Assembly (NCBI GenBank): GCA_017536285.1
Contig: JAFXHP010000112.1
Location: 1 to 13,666, forward strand
Direction: 5' to 3'
From: Clostridia bacterium
GTDB taxonomy: Bacteria > Bacillota_A > Clostridia > UMGS1883 > HGM11501
Length of the DNA stretch: 13,666 nucleotides
In this document: positions 1 to 7,132 of the stretch, piece by piece
How the letters are laid out: each line of letters opens with the position of its first letter
Numbering within the stretch: the first letter of the stretch is position 1
The notes under the pieces: generated by a model
What the model saw: the letters and a program-made list of their open reading frames with translations, nothing else
What the model was told of the DNA's origin: nothing
Database searches by the model: none
Position numbers and translations under genes: made by a program

Positions 1-776
1 CCGGATGCAACAGAGAAGTACTTCTTGCCAAGCTCGATGCACTCCTTCTTGTATGTACCTGCAACGGGATGCTGGAATCTTGTGGGGTTGGTGGAGTTAC
101 CTGTGATGGAAACGTCAACACCTTCCTTGTGCATGATTGCAACACCTTCACGAACATCGTCCGCACCGTAGCAACGAACCTTTGCTCTTTCACCGTCAGA
201 ATAAGCCTTTTCTGAAACAATCTTAAGTTCGCCTGTATAGTAGTCGAACTCTGTTTCAACGAAAGTAAAGCCGTTGATTCTGGAGATGATCTGAGCAGCA
301 TCCTTACCGAGACCGTTAAGGATAACTCTTAAGGGTTCCTTACGAACCTTATTTGCACTTCTTGCAATACCGATTGCACCTTCAGCTGCTGCGAAAGACT
401 CGTGACCTGCTAAGAAAGCAAAGCACTTTGTGTCTTCTGTAAGAAGCATAGCAGCAAGGTTACCGTGACCGAGACCAACCTTTCTGTCGTCAGCAACGGA
501 TCCGGGAATACAGAAGGACTGAAGACCTTCGCCGATTGCAGTAGCTGCATCAGCTGCAGTTTTAACACCCTTCTTGATTGCGATTGCAGCACCTACGATG
601 TAAGCCCAGCAAGCGTTTTCAAAGCAGATGGGCTGAATGCCCTTAACGATACCTGCAACGTCAATACCCTTTTCGTCACAGATTTTCTTTGCATCTTCAA
701 TAGAAGCTATAGAATACTTAGAAAGAGCTTCGTTGATCTGCTTAATTCTTCTATCATAACTTTCAAATAAAGCCAT
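1..776 (-). CDS. GGGtGRT-family protein, C-terminus cut by the window edge
   Basis: The reading frame is open from an ATG at 776 to the left edge, giving 258 complete codons and two bases of the next. Translation begins MALFESYDRRIKQINEAL. A ribosome binding site (GGAGG) lies about 9 bases before the ATG. The sequence resembles the clostridial family called GGGtGRT protein, whose members are about 330 residues. As I recall it, the naming glycine-rich motif follows a SVAS segment; here SVAS is the last visible segment and the two left-over bases start a glycine codon, so the motif would lie just outside. Cysteines at 33, 51, 56, 89, 118, 202 and 246 could bind metal or clusters, but this is inference. 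No signal peptide or membrane segment is seen. It lies 17 bases after a NifU/IscU-like scaffold gene, almost certainly on the same transcript. The biochemical role is not known to me. Codon use is strongly biased (about 20 AAG to 2 AAA for lysine, hand count), suggesting high expression. Confidence 0.85.
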   Translation of the reverse strand, partial: MALFESYDRRIKQINEALSKYSIASIEDAKKICDEKGIDVAGIVKGIQPICFENACWAYIVGAAIAIKKGVKTAADAATAIGEGLQSFCIPGSVADDRKVGLGHGNLAAMLLTEDTKCFAFLAGHESFAAAEGAIGIARSANKVRKEPLRVILNGLGKDAAQIISRINGFTFVETEFDYYTGELKIVSEKAYSDGERAKVRCYGADDVREGVAIMHKEGVDVSITGNSTNPTRFQHPVAGTYKKECIELGKKYFSVAS

Positions 777-793
777 TTTCAGTATCCTCCTTA

Positions 794-1486
794 TTATTCT
801 TCTCTGGGGTCGATAACCTTTGCAGCGTCGTCAAAACGTCCGTACTGACCGGATGCCTTAGCGAGAGCTTCATCAGCGCTCATACCCTTTTTAATCATAT
901 CCATCATCTTTCCGAGATGAACAAACTTATAACCGATTACGCAATCGTCCTTATCAAGAGCGATGTTTGTTATGTAACCTTCTGCAAGCTCTAAGTATCT
1001 AACGCCCTTAGCCTTTGTAGAGAAGATTGTACCGATCTGGCTTCTAAGTCCCTTACCAAGGTCTTCAAGACCTGCACCGATGGGAAGACCGCCCTCGGAG
1101 AAAGCTGTCTGGCTTCTTCCGTATACGATCTGTAAGAAGAGCTCTCTCATAGCTGTGTTTATCGCATCGCAAACAAGGTCAGAGTTTAATGCCTCTAAAA
1201 TTGTCTTTCCGGGAAGAATTTCGCCTGCCATAGCAGCAGAGTGAGTCATACCGGAGCATCCGCAGGTTTCAACCAATGCTTCTTCAATTACGCCCTCCTT
1301 AACATTTAAGGTAAGCTTACACATACCCTGCTGAGGTGCGCACCAGCCAATACCGTGTGTAAGGCCGCTGATGTCCTTGATTTCGGTAGCCTTTGTCCAC
1401 TTTCCTTCCTGAGGAATGGGCGCAGGCTTGTGACATGCATCTTTCTTCACGATGCACATGTTTTCTACTTCGTGTGAATAATTCAT
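794..1486 (-). CDS. NifU/IscU-like iron-sulfur cluster assembly scaffold protein
   Basis: The protein has 230 residues from the ATG at 1486. This start is chosen because an AAAGGAG site lies exactly 8 bases upstream; an in-frame TTG at 1504 would put that site inside the gene. The central part resembles U-type scaffolds: Cys49 (GWCAPQ) and Cys75 in ETCGCSGMTHS are 26 residues apart, the same spacing as the first two cluster-binding cysteines of IscU. The segment after it (GKTILEAL) follows the IscU pattern. Cys77 and Cys106 are further candidates. An N-terminal extension of about 40 residues (Cys11, Cys18) and a C-terminal part beyond residue 160 make it longer than IscU (about 128). It is cytoplasmic, with no signal peptide. 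It is the first gene of a two-gene unit with the GGGtGRT protein. No cysteine desulfurase or other Suf/Isc gene is nearby, so a role as general scaffold is inference; a specialised cluster-handling partner for the GGGtGRT protein is equally possible. Confidence 0.85.
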   Translation of the reverse strand: MNYSHEVENMCIVKKDACHKPAPIPQEGKWTKATEIKDISGLTHGIGWCAPQQGMCKLTLNVKEGVIEEALVETCGCSGMTHSAAMAGEILPGKTILEALNSDLVCDAINTAMRELFLQIVYGRSQTAFSEGGLPIGAGLEDLGKGLRSQIGTIFSTKAKGVRYLELAEGYITNIALDKDDCVIGYKFVHLGKMMDMIKKGMSADEALAKASGQYGRFDDAAKVIDPREE

Positions 1487-1494
1487 GTTTATAT

Positions 1495-1501
1495 CTCCTT
1501 T
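1495..1501 (-). promoter_or_regulatory. Ribosome binding site that sets the start of the NifU-like gene
   Basis: On the minus strand this reads AAAGGAG, 8 bases before the ATG at 1486. It excludes the in-frame TTG at 1504, which would overlap and precede it. Confidence 0.85.
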
Positions 1502-1518
1502 CAAAAAAATCCTATAAT

Positions 1519-1547
1519 ATTATAACACTATGTGAAGAAATTATCAA
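1519..1547 (-). promoter_or_regulatory. Sigma-A-type promoter of the NifU-like/GGGtGRT unit
   Basis: The -35 box TTGATA (1542-1547) and the perfect -10 box TATAAT (1519-1524) are separated by exactly 17 bases on the minus strand. The predicted transcript start near 1512 gives a leader of about 26 bases, long enough only for the ribosome binding site, so no riboswitch fits. This promoter separates the pair from pyk upstream. Confidence 0.85.
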
Positions 1548-1585
1548 GAGTATTTTTCATTTTTTGACATTATTTTTTATTTTTT

Positions 1586-3340
1586 TTACATCACTTTTGT
1601 TATTCCGTTGTAAACAATACCACGGTATCCGTCAATTGTAGCCACAGTTCCGGACTTTAAAATGGCCGTGGCATTGGTAACTCCTGTAACAACCGGAATG
1701 TCCAGTGTCATTCCCACTATTGCCGCATGACTTGCACTTCCGTCAGCCTCGGTTATTATTCCGCTGCATTTTTTAAGAATATCAAGCATTTCGTTGGTGG
1801 TTTCACGGATTACAAGAATATTGCCTTCTTTGAAATTAGCTCTTGCTTCGGATTCATCCTCCGCAACACATAAATTTCCGCTGGCAGCACAGTGATTTAC
1901 TCCGTTTCCCTGACAAAGTACATGCCCAACAATTTCCACCTTAACGATATTTGTTGTTCCGCTGACTCCGATGGGAACACCGCCTGTTATTACCACAACG
2001 TCCCCGCTGTCAACTATTCCGGTATCTCTTGCAAGGTCAATGGCGTGATCAAAAAGCTCATCACTCGTTGCCTTAGCCTCTGCCTTTACCGGAACAACTC
2101 CCCAGCTCATTGCAAGCTGGCGGGCAACACGTTCTTCCACAGCTGCAGCAATAATAGGACTTTCCGGACGATATTTCGATATCATACGGGCGGTATGACC
2201 GCTTTTAGTAACCGTCACAATAGCTGACGCTTCCATATCCTGTGCCATAGTGCACGCCGCATGACTTACAGCACCGGTTACATTCCTTGACATCTGGGCA
2301 TCTTTAAGCATGGTTTTATAATCAATAGCACTTTCAGTTTTGAGAACTATTCTGGCCATAGCCTTTACTGCCTCTACAGGATAAGCCCCTATTGCACTTT
2401 CGCCTGATAACATAGTTGCACTTGTTCCGTCATATACGGCGTTTGCAACGTCAGATATTTCTGCTCTTGTGGGGCGAGGTTTTGTTATCATAGACTCCAG
2501 CATCTGGGTTGCAGTTATTGCAATTTTACCCATTAAGAAGCATTTTCTTATGAGCATCTTCTGTATTCCCGGCAGTTCCTCCATGGGTATTTCCACACCC
2601 ATATCCCCACGTGCCACCATAATGCCGTCAGAAGCCTTAAGTATCTCGTCGATATTTTTTACTCCGTCACGGTTCTCTATTTTAGCAATTATTTTTATAT
2701 GCTTTCCGCCGTTTTGTTCCAATATCTTACGGATTTCGTAAATATCGGATGCACTCCTTACAAAAGATGCTGCAACAAAATCTATATCTTCTTTTATTCC
2801 GAAAAGCAAATCGTTTCTGTCTTTTTCACTGACATAAGGCATATCAACCGTTATATTCGGAAGATTTATCCCTTTCTTATTTCCTAAAACTGCATCGTTA
2901 TCTGAAATGCATATTACTTCATTTTCTGTAAGTTCAACTACTTCAAGTTTTAAAAGTCCGTCATCTATTAAAACAATATCTCCCTTTCTCAGTTCACCGG
3001 GAAGATTTTTATATGTAACAGAAACCCTTTCATTGTCCCCTTCAATATTCTCTGTTGTCAGAACAAATTTCTGTCCCGCCTTAATTTTTGCCATGCCGTC
3101 TTTAAGGGAACCTGTGCGTATTTCAGGGCCCTTTGTATCCAGCATTATCGGGACAAAGCGTTTAAGCTCCTCCCTCACCTTTTTCACCTCGTCCATACGC
3201 ATTTTATGGTCCTCGTAAGATCCGTGTGAAAAATTCAGGCGGGCCACATCCATTCCGCTTTTTATCATACTTTTAAGAACTTCGGGATTATCCGTTGCCG
3301 GCCCGATAGTGCAGATAATTTTTGTTTTTCTGATTTTCAT
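1586..3340 (-). CDS. pyk: Pyruvate kinase with C-terminal PEP-utilising domain
   Basis: This enzyme transfers phosphate from phosphoenolpyruvate to ADP, giving pyruvate and ATP in the last step of glycolysis, in the cytoplasm. The 584 residues match the long Bacillus-type enzyme (about 585). Visible motifs are the N-terminal KTKIICTIGPA, RLNFSHG (34-40), LDTKGPEIRTG (67-77), the catalytic-lysine segment IIAKIENRDGVKN (K220, E222), ARGDMGVEIP (243-252) and a DGTSATMLSGE loop (304-314) where many homologues have DGTDA. Residues from about 485 form the extra phosphohistidine-type domain with ADGSASHAAIVG (532-543). The ATG at 3340 is preferred: AGAGGG lies 8 bases upstream, while the in-frame GTG at 3349 overlaps that site. 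A strong terminator hairpin ends 41 bases before the start and I find no good promoter in between, so expression may need read-through. No hairpin terminator is seen after the stop, only an A/T-rich tract. pfkA, a frequent neighbour, is absent. Confidence 0.97.
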   Translation of the reverse strand: MKIRKTKIICTIGPATDNPEVLKSMIKSGMDVARLNFSHGSYEDHKMRMDEVKKVREELKRFVPIMLDTKGPEIRTGSLKDGMAKIKAGQKFVLTTENIEGDNERVSVTYKNLPGELRKGDIVLIDDGLLKLEVVELTENEVICISDNDAVLGNKKGINLPNITVDMPYVSEKDRNDLLFGIKEDIDFVAASFVRSASDIYEIRKILEQNGGKHIKIIAKIENRDGVKNIDEILKASDGIMVARGDMGVEIPMEELPGIQKMLIRKCFLMGKIAITATQMLESMITKPRPTRAEISDVANAVYDGTSATMLSGESAIGAYPVEAVKAMARIVLKTESAIDYKTMLKDAQMSRNVTGAVSHAACTMAQDMEASAIVTVTKSGHTARMISKYRPESPIIAAAVEERVARQLAMSWGVVPVKAEAKATSDELFDHAIDLARDTGIVDSGDVVVITGGVPIGVSGTTNIVKVEIVGHVLCQGNGVNHCAASGNLCVAEDESEARANFKEGNILVIRETTNEMLDILKKCSGIITEADGSASHAAIVGMTLDIPVVTGVTNATAILKSGTVATIDGYRGIVYNGITKVM

Positions 3341-3348
3341 GTCAATCA

Positions 3349-3354
3349 CCCTCT
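3349..3354 (-). promoter_or_regulatory. Ribosome binding site that sets the pyk start
   Basis: On the minus strand this reads AGAGGG, 8 bases before the ATG at 3340. The in-frame GTG (3349-3347) shares its last base, so that GTG cannot be served by this site. Confidence 0.75.
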
Positions 3355-3380
3355 ACTAATGTTCCTGTTAAAAAACTATC

Positions 3381-3414
3381 AAAAAATAAGCAGGGATTTT
3401 CCCTGCTTATTTTT
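3381..3414 (-). terminator. Rho-independent terminator after the 65-residue gene, just upstream of pyk
   Basis: The arms 3382-3395 and 3401-3414 are perfectly complementary over 14 bp (core AAGCAGGG/CCCTGCTT) around a 5-base loop. In the minus-strand direction the hairpin ends in six U residues. Its base overlaps the TAA stop of the small gene by two bases. Because pyk starts only 41 bases later, it may also act as an attenuator controlling read-through into pyk; that is inference. Confidence 0.9.
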
Positions 3415-3610
3415 AATATCCGCTTCCTATAATAATTTTATGAGCTTCCTCTTTTTCCGTTTCGGGAATCAGAATTTCATATGCATTGGCCTCGCCTTCG
3501 GCAGCTTTTGTGACAGGTTTTATTTTGACCAGTATATTCGCATCTTCAAGAAGCATTCGTAAATTATTAGCATCTTCAATACTTTGAACCATATAAATAA
3601 CTGTCCACAT
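3413..3610 (-). CDS. Small conserved protein of the dnaE-pyk neighbourhood, function unknown
   Basis: This 65-residue protein begins MWTVIYMVQSIEDANNLRML and ends with YEILIPETEKEEAHKIIIGS. The start at 3610 has a perfect GGAGGTG site about 8 bases upstream. The pattern (MWTVIY start, a helix covering ALLEDANI-type residues, then a strand YEILIPE and a closing helix) matches a short clostridial protein usually found beside dnaE and pfkA. From memory, databases often mislabel it as glutamate decarboxylase; it has no lysine-PLP site and is far too small for that enzyme. It also resembles DUF2007-type small proteins thought to be signalling or binding modules. There is no signal peptide or membrane helix. 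It has its own promoter and its own terminator, so it appears to be expressed as a single-gene transcript of about 270 bases. The true function is unknown. Confidence 0.85.
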   Translation of the reverse strand: MWTVIYMVQSIEDANNLRMLLEDANILVKIKPVTKAAEGEANAYEILIPETEKEEAHKIIIGSGY

Positions 3611-3652
3611 TGGCTACACCTCCAAACATAGGTTTTATTTCAATATAAAGGT

Positions 3653-3681
3653 ATTATATAATATAATGATAAAAAAATCAA
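3653..3681 (-). promoter_or_regulatory. Promoter of the 65-residue gene
   Basis: On the minus strand, TTGATT (3676-3681) and a perfect TATAAT (3653-3658) are separated by 17 bases. The -35 box starts 8 bases beyond the dnaE stop. The predicted transcript start near 3646 gives a leader of about 36 bases. The region is very A/T-rich, so chance matches are more likely than elsewhere, but spacing and -10 box are ideal. No dnaE terminator hairpin is seen, so dnaE transcripts may also run into this gene. Confidence 0.7.
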
Positions 3682-3688
3682 GTAAATT

Positions 3689-6600
3689 TTATTTTTCAGC
3701 CTTTTTTATGCTGCAACCGGCATTTTCAAGGTATTTCACAAGTCCATCTGTTCGGTTTACAAGATAAACAGACTGTATAACTTTGCCCTCATAGCTTATG
3801 AACAGAGGCACATCACCTTTGTTTTTACGCACAGCTTCGTTTATCCTGTCAAGAACCAGGGGGTCTTCAATTTCAATAATCAAAGGCTCAGAATTAAGCT
3901 CTTTGACGGGCGACAGGCTTTCCGCCATCATTTCACAGCTTCCGTCATCACGGTAGTTTATTCTTCCCCTTATCATAACTACAGAATCTTCCGTGGTATG
4001 CTCTTCGCACTCCTTAAGGGTTTTCGGGAAAAGTACAACTCTTAAGTTGCCTGTCATATCCTCGATATTTAAAAATGCCATAATCTGCCCCGACTTCGTA
4101 ACCTTTTCCTTTTTATCGGAAACGATTCCGCAAATATTAATCATTTCTCCATCCTTAACGGAAAGGCTGGTATAATCTCCGTCTGCAAACATAGCGGCAC
4201 ATTCTTTTAATAAATTAAGAGGCACTGCTCCGGAGTTTTTTATTTGAAGAACATATTCTTCCAAAGGATGTCCGGTAAGATAAATTCCTGCCGCTTCCTT
4301 TTCCATTGCAAGACGTACCTTGGGATTGCAATCGGGAATATTCGGAAAATCATCCTTATCAGATTCTTTTTCTTCATCATCGTCGTCAAAGAAAAGATTC
4401 ATCTGTCCGTCTAAATTATTTTTCGCATCCTTGGAAATTCCGGAAAGAATACCTTCATACGCCGCGAGCATCTGCATTCTGTTTGCTCCGATAAAATCAA
4501 ATGCACCGCATTTTATAAGACCTTCGACCGCACGTTTATTAACATCGGCACTTTTCATTCTGCGACAATAATCTGTTATCGAAGTAAACTCCCCGTTTTC
4601 TTCTCTCTCCTTTACAGAGCTGATTATTATGCTTCTTCCGACATTTTTTATTGCTGCCATTGAAAAACGTATCCCTCCGTCTTCAACCAAAAATACATCG
4701 CTGCTCTTATTTACATCCGGAGGAAGGATTTTTATGCCTGTCTCTGCACAATAACGGATATAATTTGCAACCTTATCGCTATCTCCCTGTTCGCTTGTAA
4801 GCATTGCCGCCATAAACTCAACAGGATAATAATATTTGAGATATGCCGTCTGATATGCCACAACTGCATAAACTGTTGCATGAGACTTATTGAAAGCGTA
4901 TTTTGCAAAGTCAATCATTTCATCAAACACTTCGCCTGCCGCTTCTTCCGAAACGCCTTTTGAAAGAGCACCGGGAACATTTTCTTCAGCCGAGCCGTAA
5001 ATAAAGTTTTTACGTTCTTTCTCCATGACATCCATCTTCTTTTTACTCATGGCACGGCGAACAAGGTCGGCTCTTCCCAAGCTGTATCCGCCAAGTTCAC
5101 GAACTATCTGCATTACCTGTTCCTGGTATACGATACATCCGTAGGTCATGGATAAAATCGGTTCAAGCAAAGGAGTCTTATAAACAATACTGTCCTCGTT
5201 TTTCTTATTTTTAATATAACGAGGAATAAAGTCCATGGGTCCCGGACGATAGAGTGCAATTCCTGCTATTATATCTTCCATTGACGCAGGAGCAAGCTCC
5301 TTCATAAATGATGTCATGCCACGACTTTCAAGCTGGAATACTCCCGCGGTGTCTCCGTCGGCAATCATTTTGTAAACCTCAGGAATATTGAAATCTATAT
5401 GATCTATATCAATCTCTATTCCCCTGGTCTTTTTCACGTTAGCAACCGCATCACGGATAACCGTAAGCGTGCGAAGGCCAAGAAAGTCCATTTTAAGAAC
5501 GCCAAGTTTTTCAAGGTTTCCCATTGCAAACTGTGTTGTTATGACGTCATCATTAAGCTGAAGCGGTACGCTTTCTCTTACGGGATCATCCGTAATGACA
5601 ACTCCTGCCGCATGAGTTGAAGTATTTCTTGGTATTCCTTCAAGTGCCATTGCGGTATCAAGAAGATTTTTAACCTCTTCTGTGGAATCGTAAGCCTCCT
5701 TAAGCTTAGGACTTACCTCTATTGACTTTTCTATGGTCATTTTAAGCTCTTTTGGGATTAATTTTGCAATAACATCCACATCCGCATAGCTCATACCCAA
5801 AACTCGTCCTACGTCACGAACGGCACCTCGTGCCGCCATGGTACCGAAGGCGATAATCTGACACACATGGTCAGAGCCGTATTTCCGGTTAACGTAGTCA
5901 ATTACCTCTCCTCGACGCTCATAGCAGAAATCTATATCTATATCGGGCATACTGATACGTTCAGAGTTAAGAAATCTCTCAAAAAGCAGATTGTACTTTA
6001 TAGGGTCAACATTTGTTATATGAAGAGTGTATGCCACCATACTTCCCGCACCGCTTCCACGACCGGGACCAACCATAATTTTCTCACTTCTGGCAAAGCG
6101 GATAAAATCCCACACTATCAGAAAGTAGTCGGTATAGCCCATGGATGTTATAACGTCGAGTTCATAATCAAGCCTTTCTTTATAGATATTGTCTGAATTT
6201 TCGCCGTAACGCTCGATAAGTCCCGCTTCGCAAAGTTCCCTTAAATACTGTTCCGAAGTTTTGCCGTCCGGCACGTCAAATTTAGGAAGATGGGATTTTG
6301 AAAAGTCAAACTCCACATTGCACTGTTCCGCTACTTTTTCGGTATTTAAAATAGCTTCGGGAATGTAGGAAAATATCTCTCTCATTTCGTCTTCTGACTT
6401 TAAATAAAACTCCTCCGTACTCATTTTCATACGGTTTTCTTCATCCAAGGTGTGCCCTGTCTGGATGCAGAGAAGTACATCCTGATATTTAGCATCCTCT
6501 TTCCTTATGTAATGCACGTCATTTGTGGCAACAATTTTTGTATCTGTTTCCCTGGCAAGAGAAATAAGCATGGGATTTACCTCACGCTGTTCCGCAATTC

Positions 6601-7132
6601 CGTGGTCCTGTATTTCAATATATACGTTATCGTTTCCGAAAATATCCTTATATTCAAGCAAGCGTTCCTTAGCTTTTTCCTTATCTCCTTCAAGAAGAAG
6701 ATAAGGCACATCGCCCTTCAAGCAGGCTGTCAAGCAGATAAGACCTTCAGAATGTTCTCTCAAAATTTCCATGTCAATTCTCGGTTTATAGTAAAAACCT
6801 TCTGTAAAGCCCACGGAAGATAAATACATAAGATTTTTATAGCCTGTCTGATTTTTTGCAAGAAGCACTAAATGGCCATACTTATTATCTATTCCGCTTT
6901 CTTTGTCAAAGCGGCTTCGCCTTGCTGTATAAACCTCACACCCTATAACAGGATGGATTCCTCTGGCTTTTGCCGCCTGATAAAAGTCAATTACACCATA
7001 CATGGCACCGTGATCTGTTATGGCAAGGTGCTTCATTCCAAGTTCGACTGCTCTGTCAAGGAGCTTTTCAATACGGCATGCACCGTCGAGCAAACTGTAT
7101 TCGGTATGTAAATGTAAGTGTGTATAACTCAT
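3689..7132 (-). CDS. dnaE: DNA polymerase III alpha subunit, DnaE type
   Basis: This is a replicative DNA polymerase of 1147 residues, the usual DnaE1 length. The PHP domain (about 1-210) keeps a complete set of likely metal ligands: H7, H9, D16, H41, E66, H87, C137, D205 and H207. The polymerase core has GPGRGSGAG (355-363), the catalytic aspartates in PDIDIDF (396-402) and a third in KMDFLG (D549). Conserved YRPGPMDFIPRY (628-639) and FNKSHATVYA (747-756) follow, then helix-hairpin-helix (about 820-890), a QMNLFF sliding-clamp motif (910-915) followed by an acidic stretch, and an OB fold (about 997-1075). Its ATG overlaps the whiA stop in an ATGA, with GAGGGAG inside the end of whiA, so translation is probably coupled. 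Low-GC Gram-positives normally also have PolC, which contains its own exonuclease; PolC is not in this window. No hairpin terminator is seen after the stop. Confidence 0.97.
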   Translation of the reverse strand: MSYTHLHLHTEYSLLDGACRIEKLLDRAVELGMKHLAITDHGAMYGVIDFYQAAKARGIHPVIGCEVYTARRSRFDKESGIDNKYGHLVLLAKNQTGYKNLMYLSSVGFTEGFYYKPRIDMEILREHSEGLICLTACLKGDVPYLLLEGDKEKAKERLLEYKDIFGNDNVYIEIQDHGIAEQREVNPMLISLARETDTKIVATNDVHYIRKEDAKYQDVLLCIQTGHTLDEENRMKMSTEEFYLKSEDEMREIFSYIPEAILNTEKVAEQCNVEFDFSKSHLPKFDVPDGKTSEQYLRELCEAGLIERYGENSDNIYKERLDYELDVITSMGYTDYFLIVWDFIRFARSEKIMVGPGRGSGAGSMVAYTLHITNVDPIKYNLLFERFLNSERISMPDIDIDFCYERRGEVIDYVNRKYGSDHVCQIIAFGTMAARGAVRDVGRVLGMSYADVDVIAKLIPKELKMTIEKSIEVSPKLKEAYDSTEEVKNLLDTAMALEGIPRNTSTHAAGVVITDDPVRESVPLQLNDDVITTQFAMGNLEKLGVLKMDFLGLRTLTVIRDAVANVKKTRGIEIDIDHIDFNIPEVYKMIADGDTAGVFQLESRGMTSFMKELAPASMEDIIAGIALYRPGPMDFIPRYIKNKKNEDSIVYKTPLLEPILSMTYGCIVYQEQVMQIVRELGGYSLGRADLVRRAMSKKKMDVMEKERKNFIYGSAEENVPGALSKGVSEEAAGEVFDEMIDFAKYAFNKSHATVYAVVAYQTAYLKYYYPVEFMAAMLTSEQGDSDKVANYIRYCAETGIKILPPDVNKSSDVFLVEDGGIRFSMAAIKNVGRSIIISSVKEREENGEFTSITDYCRRMKSADVNKRAVEGLIKCGAFDFIGANRMQMLAAYEGILSGISKDAKNNLDGQMNLFFDDDDEEKESDKDDFPNIPDCNPKVRLAMEKEAAGIYLTGHPLEEYVLQIKNSGAVPLNLLKECAAMFADGDYTSLSVKDGEMINICGIVSDKKEKVTKSGQIMAFLNIEDMTGNLRVVLFPKTLKECEEHTTEDSVVMIRGRINYRDDGSCEMMAESLSPVKELNSEPLIIEIEDPLVLDRINEAVRKNKGDVPLFISYEGKVIQSVYLVNRTDGLVKYLENAGCSIKKAEK

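Noticed and set aside
465..770. Plus-strand open frame of about 100 codons, and others like it across the window
   Set aside because: They lie opposite well-recognised minus-strand genes, have no ribosome binding site or recognisable motif, and are shadows.
1487..1504. Upstream TTG start adding six residues to the NifU-like protein
   Set aside because: The AAAGGAG ribosome binding site would lie inside the coding region; the ATG at 1486 is ideally spaced from it.
1548..1585. Terminator after pyk
   Set aside because: The stretch is almost pure A/T with no GC-containing inverted repeat, so no hairpin terminator can be supported.
3341..3349. Upstream GTG start adding three residues to Pyk
   Set aside because: The GTG shares a base with the ribosome binding site, while the ATG at 3340 is 8 bases away and gives the usual N-terminus.
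3357..3382. TTGATA/TAGTAG as a pyk promoter
   Set aside because: The -10 box matches only three of six bases and the -35 box sits in the terminator U tract.
3413..3610. Glutamate decarboxylase, the name I recall being attached to this small family
   Set aside because: At 65 residues without a PLP-lysine motif it cannot be that enzyme.
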